From Bacteroidota bacterium (GTDB lineage Bacteria > Bacteroidota > Bacteroidia > JABDFU01): a stretch of DNA of 39,816 bases. The translations under genes were made by a program, and so were the position numbers. This document shows, one piece after another, positions 33,987 to 39,816 of this stretch; position 1 is the first letter of the stretch; every line of letters starts with the position of its first letter. Below the pieces are notes generated by a model, which saw only the letters and a program-made list of their open reading frames with translations, did not search any database and had not been told where the DNA came from. The DNA is taken from positions 1 to 39,816 of the forward strand of contig JABDFG010000017.1 of NCBI GenBank assembly GCA_013286655.1, given 5' to 3'.

Positions 33987-35423
33987 TTAAAAATTATTCA
34001 TCAGCAGTGCATATACCTCCTCCAAAGAAGTTTCTCCTCCTTGAAAAAGTTCAAACGCGTTTTGACTCAGGGTTTTAATCTGCCGCTCCTTTAATAGATC
34101 GGAAACATTTAAGTTATTACTGCGGATACACTCCGCCAGTTCAAAGTCAATCGGAATCACCTCGTAAATAGCTTTCCTTCCCTTATAACCCGTATAATGA
34201 CAATGCTCGCAGCCAACAGCCGTACTGTGTTCTTTAAGTATCCGTGGAGCCCGGAAATTTTTCGGAAACAGTTTGGGATCAAAGGCCTCTGTACTTTTAC
34301 ATTCTGGACATAGCAGTCTTAACAACCTTTGCGCTACGCTGGTATTGATCGTCCCTGCTAGTAAAAAAGGTTCTACGCCCATGTCCACCAACCTTGAAAT
34401 GGTTCCCCAAGCGGAATTGGTATGAATTGTAGATAAAACCAGGTGCCCCGTTAAAGCGGCACGTATGGCCATTTGCGCCGTTTCTCCATCCCTGATCTCC
34501 CCTAGCATAATAATATCCGGATCCTGCCTTAAAAAGGTTTTCAGGGCTTTAGCGAATGTAAGACCGATCGCTTCCTTTAATTGTACCTGATTAATTCCTT
34601 CCAAAGTGTATTCGATCGGATCTTCTACAGTTAGAATATTTGTAGTTTCCTTATTGAGAATTTTTAAGGTGGCGTACAAGGTGGTTGTTTTACCGCTTCC
34701 CGTAGGACCCGAAATAAGTAAAATCCCGTTCGGCTTTTTAATACCCTCCATATAATCTCCCAGTTCTCTTTCCTCAAAGCCCAGCGACTTAATATCTACA
34801 TTGGTAGCATCATTGCTCAGCAAACGAAGAACGATCTTTTCTCCATACAGTGTCGGTAACACCGAAACCCGGATATCGAATTTCATTCCTTCCGCCTCAA
34901 ACAAGATCCGTCCGTCCTGAGGCAGACGCTTTTCTGAGATGTCCAGCATTCCCCGGATCTTTATCTTGTTAACCAGGGCCGGATAATCGCTGCGGTTTAA
35001 AATATAACGCTCAATAAGGAGCCCATCGATCCGGACCCTCACCCGGCATTTTTCTTCATACGTCTCAATATGAATATCGCTACTGCGAAGTTCTCTTGCT
35101 TCTGCTATCAGGGTATGTAAAAAGTCATCGGCCTGCTGGGTATTGATCTTCGCCTTAGCAGGAGTAACTTTTCCTGCATTTTTCCGGTAATACTTACTTA
35201 AGGTTTTCTGAACAATATCCCGGTCGTGCCGGATCAGCACGATCTCCTTATTGAGCAAAAGCTCCAGCGCCTCTCTGGTCTCATCCGAAAAGCTATCCTC
35301 CTTCACATAAAATTCCACTTTGCCTTTTTCAACCAATTTTGGAACAACCTGATATTGCCAGGCCTGCTCGGTCGTGATTACCTGTTGCAGGTCAATGGGC
35401 AAGACGATGTGATCAGTTTCCAT
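33987..35423 (-). CDS. gspE: GspE/PilB-like traffic ATPase
   Basis: This 478-residue protein has Walker A GPTGSGKT at residues 239-246, an acidic box TVEDPIEY, Walker B DPDIIMLGEIRDGETAQMAI and a His box (LSTIHTNSAWGTISRL). A CxxC...CxxC tetracysteine (LCPECK and CEHCHYTGYKG) holds a Zn site as in GspE/PilB. An N-terminal helical N1E-like region leads it. The hexameric ATPase powers pseudopilus assembly. It is 2 bp from the secretin gene. Confidence 0.95.
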   Translation of the reverse strand: METDHIVLPIDLQQVITTEQAWQYQVVPKLVEKGKVEFYVKEDSFSDETREALELLLNKEIVLIRHDRDIVQKTLSKYYRKNAGKVTPAKAKINTQQADDFLHTLIAEARELRSSDIHIETYEEKCRVRVRIDGLLIERYILNRSDYPALVNKIKIRGMLDISEKRLPQDGRILFEAEGMKFDIRVSVLPTLYGEKIVLRLLSNDATNVDIKSLGFEERELGDYMEGIKKPNGILLISGPTGSGKTTTLYATLKILNKETTNILTVEDPIEYTLEGINQVQLKEAIGLTFAKALKTFLRQDPDIIMLGEIRDGETAQMAIRAALTGHLVLSTIHTNSAWGTISRLVDMGVEPFLLAGTINTSVAQRLLRLLCPECKSTEAFDPKLFPKNFRAPRILKEHSTAVGCEHCHYTGYKGRKAIYEVIPIDFELAECIRSNNLNVSDLLKERQIKTLSQNAFELFQGGETSLEEVYALLMNNF

Positions 35424-35429
35424 AGGTTA

Positions 35430-35939
35430 TTAAAAACTATCAAAAAATAAATGATCTGAGTAAAAATCAGTGCCATTCAGCATCTTAAAAACAAAACACA
35501 CAATTAATACCAGCGCCATTCCTCCAGCAGTCGGAACACCCCTAGAACTAGCAGAACGCAGGTAGAGAAACAAAAGGTAGCCCAGCAAGGTCAGACACAT
35601 ACTGATAATATAAAAATGTATAAAATTCATTGGTGAAAAGGCCATGCATAATATAACTGCAAACAGAATGTCTCCAATGCCATGATAGGTATTGATAAGG
35701 TTAAACACTTTACGCTTTTTGATAAAGAAGAAAACTGCAAAACAGATATGCTGAACCAGAATAAAAAGAAAATTGAACCAGTACATGAAAACAACTTCAC
35801 GAAATGAATTCTGTTTTAAGCTCAACATCATAAATGCCATGAGCAGTAGCGGCAATGGTATCCAGGAAATTTTCCGGAACCTCATATCCTGAACTACGAT
35901 AATACTGAGCATAGCAATTATGAATAGTTCCAGCAGCAT
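35430..35939 (-). CDS. Prepilin peptidase (A24 family, short form)
   Basis: This 169-residue protein has several membrane spans. Its two catalytic aspartates are in VVQDMRFRKI (Asp18) and GIGDILFAV (about residue 90, the GxGD motif). It lacks the N-terminal methylase domain of PilD, so it is of the short type seen in Bacteroidota and archaea. It should cleave the four pilin-like proteins of this operon after the LKA sequence. It lies 6 bp upstream of gspE. Confidence 0.88.
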   Translation of the reverse strand: MLLELFIIAMLSIIVVQDMRFRKISWIPLPLLLMAFMMLSLKQNSFREVVFMYWFNFLFILVQHICFAVFFFIKKRKVFNLINTYHGIGDILFAVILCMAFSPMNFIHFYIISMCLTLLGYLLFLYLRSASSRGVPTAGGMALVLIVCFVFKMLNGTDFYSDHLFFDSF

Positions 35940-35949
35940 TTTTTTTGAA

Positions 35950-36378
35950 TTAATCCGGAGTAACTTCCTTTAGATCCTTCTCCTGATCAATCTCCCAGAC
36001 ATTAAACACTCCATTACCATTAAAATCAACAATTGCCGTAGCACGGGCCTTGAATTTATTAGCGCCGACCTCAATAATCTCATACTTATAGTTCGCATGC
36101 CCACCTTCTGTAATCGACTTCTCCTGCTCGTACCCCACCTCCTTAAAATCAGCCGAGTATTTTGAGTTCTCAAAAAAGTAGGTCTGCTCTAGCATCTGCA
36201 GATGAGCCAAATGCTCCTTTGCCTCCTGGGCTTTGGCTTTGGTTATCACCGGCATCAATTTAGCAACACCCACCCAAAGCAGAATACCGAAAATGGCCAG
36301 TACGACCAGCACCTGCATCAGGTCAAGGGCCTTAAGCTGGGGAGTGAAAATGTTTTTGTTTTTTTTCATAATGAACAT
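35950..36378 (-). CDS. GspG-like major pseudopilin
   Basis: This 142-residue protein has a short leader ending LKA, then LDLMQVLVVLAIFGILLWVG, a pilin-type helix in which Gln replaces Glu5. A helix with AQEAKEHLAHLQMLEQTYFF follows, and a beta-rich end containing IVDFNGNGVFNVWEID, which resembles the Ca-binding loop of GspG. It is the first gene of the operon, so its promoter should be in the gap 36379-36692. The major-pilin identity is inferred from position and form. Confidence 0.8.
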   Translation of the reverse strand: MFIMKKNKNIFTPQLKALDLMQVLVVLAIFGILLWVGVAKLMPVITKAKAQEAKEHLAHLQMLEQTYFFENSKYSADFKEVGYEQEKSITEGGHANYKYEIIEVGANKFKARATAIVDFNGNGVFNVWEIDQEKDLKEVTPD

Positions 36379-36692
36379 TTTAAATATTTATTTAGACATT
36401 TTTGAGCAAAACACTTTCCTATCATCAATTTATCATTGATAACCTGGTACTAAAAACACAGAAAAATTTATACTATTCCCGGGTTATACCGGATGATACA
36501 TTCACAGATCTTTTACTTTCATTGCGTTTGTCAGTACTTCACATTCGAAAAAGACATCATCGCTAGTTGCAATACTATCATTAGAACCTTTTTTTATCCC
36601 CAGAAAGAGAAACTGTTTTTTTCTAGAATTTCTTTGAGGCATTTGCAACATTCAGGTTAAACCAAAGGTTTGTGATTAATTTTTCTGTTACT
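36379..36692. other. Gap between the T2SS-like operon and the RHS locus
   Basis: I see no gene. The operon promoter should lie here, reading left on the minus strand. I did not find an exact CAAAnnTA box (the -7 consensus on the other strand) close to the GspG start. Poly-T runs at 36589 and 36619 are not flanked by a clear hairpin. Confidence 0.4.
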
Positions 36693-37229
36693 CTAAATCA
36701 AATTATTTCCAACATTAACGCCTAATGATTTTAACTTATTCAGCAGATATTCTATTCGCTCCTTTTTATATAGATATGGATATAGATAGAAATAGGTTTT
36801 TTTTACTGTATTATTCTCGCCCTGATACTGAATTCGTATTTGCGGTGGGATTTTAGGGGCACCTTCTTGTAAAAATATAGTTTTAATATCTTTATATTCA
36901 ACCACTCTCAAACGTTTTTTTTTAGTTAATCTTGTTGGGTATTTAATCACCATTTTAGTCTCATAAAATTCAATAGACCATTCTGTAACTGTAGATAATA
37001 CATATGAAATCATTATTGTAATAAAAACATTCAACGAATTAGCTGTTGTATCAAAGACATTAAAAAACATTTGCAGAATCAACCTCACTAAAAAAAATAA
37101 CATGCCTGTAAGAAAAACTATCGTTAATATCTCTGGATAGCTTTTAAAAAGAGGCTTATTTTCCATCATCTCCAAAATTAAGTGCATTAAGTTAATGCTT
37201 TTTTCTCGACCAAACTTACCATATTGCAT
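36693..37229 (-). CDS. Small membrane protein, candidate immunity protein for the RHS toxin
   Basis: This 178-residue protein has two membrane spans at about residues 35-55 (ILTIVFLTGMLFFLVRLILQ) and 68-86. A cytoplasmic domain follows with VEYKDIKTIFLQEGAPKIPP and TYFYLYPYLYKKERIEYLLN, like a small PH-type domain. It starts 5 bp after the RHS stop, a usual place for an immunity gene. A second start at Met15 (37187) is possible. I recognise no family. Its membrane location would fit a toxin that acts on membranes. Confidence 0.55.
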   Translation of the reverse strand: MQYGKFGREKSINLMHLILEMMENKPLFKSYPEILTIVFLTGMLFFLVRLILQMFFNVFDTTANSLNVFITIMISYVLSTVTEWSIEFYETKMVIKYPTRLTKKKRLRVVEYKDIKTIFLQEGAPKIPPQIRIQYQGENNTVKKTYFYLYPYLYKKERIEYLLNKLKSLGVNVGNNLI

Positions 37230-37234
37230 TAGCT

Positions 37235-39816
37235 CTATTTTTGGTCTGTTCCTCCCGAAGGCGTTGCAGCTGCACCGCCTGTTTGTGTCTCACTTGGAGG
37301 GGTTTCAGCACCTTTTCCACCTGATACTCCAGTCTTAACATCTTTAGCATCATTAATTAGACCTAATATACTGGTAGGAGTTTTAGACCCAACTAAGCCA
37401 GAAGCTAAGTTGGCTGCACTAATGACAGTTTTTAAACCACTTATAATTTTGCTGTCTCCGGAAACGTTTTCCAATAATGATTTTCCATTTTTGTTTAAGG
37501 AACCTCCCAACAAATCGTCTGCACTATTGACAATTCCTGCCCCAGCTAATGTGGCAAGTACTCCTGTTTCAACTACAAAAGCCGCCCCACCAGTTATAAC
37601 GCCAATAGTACCTCCAGCTATTTTTGCACCCTGCGTTGGCGTGACGGCCCCATTGTCAGAACCTTCAAATTCTCTTCCGGAAGCATCACTTCCTTTTAAG
37701 GAATTTGTGTATTTGTCAGCTTGGGATAATGCTCCCGATATTGCATTACCTGCCTTTTCTGCAATACTTTTCGCTGCCGGTGGTGGTGCCGCCGTTTTAA
37801 TAAAGGTATTTGTCTCTATTCCTTTTGCACCAAAAGTAATTACCTCTATACCGTGCCCCTTTGGCCCATCTGTTGAATGATGTATAACTGCTAATTGTGT
37901 TGATTTCCCATTATCAATTGAATAAATGTATGTAACATGTTCTTTCCCATTTAAGTCTATCCCATCAATAGGTCTGTCGCTTGCAAATTGATATGGGGAC
38001 AATTCAGGATATTTTTTAAACACCTCATCGGTTCGCCAAAATATTGGTATTCTTGCATCATATACTCTTGCGCCATAATTAATACTCGCGCCAGTTTGAT
38101 TAAATATCTCGTCGTCCTTTTCATGGTTTGCGTAACCAAAGCGAATGTCCGTTGGAGAGAAATTTAAATTTATTCCTGTACTGAGCATACCATAACTGTA
38201 GTAATTGTTATAGGACGTGATTTGTGCGTAACCGTCGGATTGCTTGCGGTCAGAAAATACAGTTCGTATATTATCCAGGTGATCTTTTAAAAAGTATTCC
38301 TTTTTAGTCAAGTAACGGGTATAATTACCTTGTTGCTTTTGTAGATCTACAGTAACGTAACTTAAATTACATGTGAAACAGCTATTCTGCATTCCATTAG
38401 TGTCAATTGTATTGGTGATAATATCTGGCTTGTATTCTCCTAACATTTTACTTCCGTAAACAGGAGTTTCAATCTGCTCGTAAACGTAATTGGCTCCGCT
38501 TGTCGTTCGGCTGTATATACTCATATCATTCCCTGTCCCGTCCTTTACATAATAAGTTACGGTTGGGCTTACTCCATTTGGTTTAACGTATTTCATAATG
38601 CGGTCTCCATTTGCATCATAGGTGAAGGCAAGACTGTCTCCGTTATGTTTTTTTATGGATTTTACTTTACCGTATACTGTCCATCTAATGCTATCTATTC
38701 CATTTTCTCTGTCCTTTGCTCGTTCTCCGATTGCCGTGTAATTGTAGTTTCCATTTATAGCATAAGCACTCTGGTCATCTTCATCAGTTGAAAATGCTGT
38801 CGCAGGTACTGCGTCTTTCACATATTTTAAACGGTTAGTTCCCGGATAATAATGGAAGAGCATTTTATCCATTATACTGTCATTGCCAAGAGTGCTGTGT
38901 CCATACCTGTTTAAGCTGTCTATCCTTCCATTTTCATCATACGTGAAACGGTTATCCAGCATAACAGAGCTCTGCCAGCTTGTTGTAAAATAGTTATAAT
39001 CTTCTGTCTTCATTCGGTTTAATTCATCATAGCGGTATTTGTATCCCTTACGGTTATTGTATGATCCATTTAAACTGTCTCTTTTGATTGTCCAACTGCT
39101 GATATTTCCGTTATAGAGATTTACTCCTGGTGTGTTATAGCTATTGCCCGTTGAACTAATTAAGCTGGATGTTGCTGGATTATACGGTGAACCTGCACGG
39201 TTAAAATCGTCGTCATGGTAACCGAGTGCCATACCGAATAAATCCTGTCCAAAACCGCCTATGCTATTGTTATCATGTCCTGGGTCATCTTTTGGTTTAA
39301 CATCCGGATGATTGATCCCTTTTAGCCATCCATTTATTGTATACACGTAATCTACCCCCTGGATATGATCTTCTCCAATTTCCATTCGTTTAAGCGGTCC
39401 ATGCTTATAGTATTTATAGGTCGCATCATTATCCCAGCCCACAAAACCTGGATTTTGAGTGACGGAGGCAGAACTGCTTCCGGGTCCCCAGGCTGTGGAT
39501 GCTGTTAAAATTCGCTGGTCTGAGTCGTATGTATATTTGTGATGGAATTCATCTATTAAGCCTTCATTATAGTGAACAGCTAGCACTTTATTTGAAACTA
39601 AGTCGTATTCGTAGCGCACATAGTTATTTCCAAGGCCCGGAATGCTTTGTATCATCCACTGAACGTTTCCATGAGGATCGTAGCTGAAATACGTATACAC
39701 GTTATCATCCGTATAGGTATAACTCACCCTGTTTTGCAAAAATGTCTGTGGCAAATTTCCTAGGTAATAGATGGCTGTTATCGGAGTTCTGCTGTAAACG
39801 GTATAGGTACGTTCCG
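37235..39816 (-). CDS. RHS repeat polymorphic toxin-like protein (5' end outside the window)
   Basis: The frame is open to the right edge, with ERTYTVYSRTPITAIYYLGN upstream of the first TTG at 39754, so the start lies beyond the window. About 860 residues are seen. Tandem YD/RHS repeats fill most of them (RYEYDLVSNKVLAVHYNEGL, then KYRYDELNRMKTEDYNYF). The RHS core ends with YGARVYDARIPIFWRTDEVF and YQFASDRPIDGIDLNGKEH, the usual boundary with a variable tip. The last ~200 residues are rich in Gly, Ala and Ser, with two hydrophobic stretches (GAKIAGGTIGVITGGAAFVV) and a Thr/Pro/Gly tail. No nuclease or protease motif is visible there, so a membrane-acting tip is a guess. Confidence 0.85.
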   Translation of the reverse strand, partial: ERTYTVYSRTPITAIYYLGNLPQTFLQNRVSYTYTDDNVYTYFSYDPHGNVQWMIQSIPGLGNNYVRYEYDLVSNKVLAVHYNEGLIDEFHHKYTYDSDQRILTASTAWGPGSSSASVTQNPGFVGWDNDATYKYYKHGPLKRMEIGEDHIQGVDYVYTINGWLKGINHPDVKPKDDPGHDNNSIGGFGQDLFGMALGYHDDDFNRAGSPYNPATSSLISSTGNSYNTPGVNLYNGNISSWTIKRDSLNGSYNNRKGYKYRYDELNRMKTEDYNYFTTSWQSSVMLDNRFTYDENGRIDSLNRYGHSTLGNDSIMDKMLFHYYPGTNRLKYVKDAVPATAFSTDEDDQSAYAINGNYNYTAIGERAKDRENGIDSIRWTVYGKVKSIKKHNGDSLAFTYDANGDRIMKYVKPNGVSPTVTYYVKDGTGNDMSIYSRTTSGANYVYEQIETPVYGSKMLGEYKPDIITNTIDTNGMQNSCFTCNLSYVTVDLQKQQGNYTRYLTKKEYFLKDHLDNIRTVFSDRKQSDGYAQITSYNNYYSYGMLSTGINLNFSPTDIRFGYANHEKDDEIFNQTGASINYGARVYDARIPIFWRTDEVFKKYPELSPYQFASDRPIDGIDLNGKEHVTYIYSIDNGKSTQLAVIHHSTDGPKGHGIEVITFGAKGIETNTFIKTAAPPPAAKSIAEKAGNAISGALSQADKYTNSLKGSDASGREFEGSDNGAVTPTQGAKIAGGTIGVITGGAAFVVETGVLATLAGAGIVNSADDLLGGSLNKNGKSLLENVSGDSKIISGLKTVISAANLASGLVGSKTPTSILGLINDAKDVKTGVSGGKGAETPPSETQTGGAAATPSGGTDQK

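Noticed and set aside
1-39816. tRNA or rRNA genes
   Set aside because: I saw no cloverleaf-like sequence with a GTTC-type T-arm and no rRNA motif; a scan with tRNAscan-SE would settle it.

Overview
The window comes from a Bacteroidota chromosome, most likely near the Chitinophagaceae or Sphingobacteriia. The signs are an AT-rich sequence, TAnnTTTG-type -7 promoter boxes, a type IX secretion (T9SS) C-terminal sorting domain, a Bacteroidetes-type RHS protein, and small proteins typical of that group. The family calls come from reading motifs, not from database searches.

Left accessory region (1-10540). It opens with the 3' end of an unknown gene abutting a zeta-toxin kinase that carries two OB-fold/SSB-like domains. 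Two small genes with matching 5' leaders follow. A minus-strand group encodes a DUF7793-like protein, a pyrimidine-dimer glycosylase-like protein, a DUF1398 protein and a lysine/alanine-rich histone-H1-like protein. An NAD(P)-binding NmrA-like gene is split by a frameshift at an A8 run, and a start-less reading frame lies next to it. After a GDCCVxC-like zinc protein and small unknowns come two tandem paralogues, each built of six ~60-residue zinc-finger modules.

Defence region (about 10950-22680). There is a complete type II-C CRISPR-Cas locus. The cas9-cas1-cas2 operon is on the minus strand. The array (six 36-bp-type repeats, five spacers) faces it and converges on a shared hairpin with T-runs on both sides. 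A previously unlabelled tracrRNA can be read upstream of cas9 on the plus strand: a -7 box, an anti-repeat matching the array repeat, and a GC-rich terminator. Next is a plus-strand cluster: an AlbA_2/HATPase/winged-helix protein, a DUF262 protein with an extra N-terminal beta-rich domain, a DUF3696-type AAA ATPase, and a third protein. The C-terminus of that third protein resembles the colicin E3-type ribonuclease fold. An acidic protein encoded just downstream could be its immunity protein. This sensor-ATPase-RNase arrangement is the best candidate here for an undescribed defence system.

Right region (22733-39816, all minus strand). A T9SS-exported FG-GAP-type repeat protein is followed by a 13-gene operon for a type II secretion/type IV pilus-like machine: major pseudopilin, prepilin peptidase, GspE, GspD, PilM/N-like, PilO-like, FN3 lipoprotein, PilP/GspC-like, MORN protein, a beta-helix pseudopilin, two more pseudopilins, and GspF. 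All four pilin-like proteins share an LKA sequence just before the hydrophobic helix. The window ends in an RHS polymorphic toxin (5' end outside the window). Its C-terminal tip is glycine-rich and hydrophobic, and a small membrane protein encoded 5 bp downstream is a candidate immunity partner.
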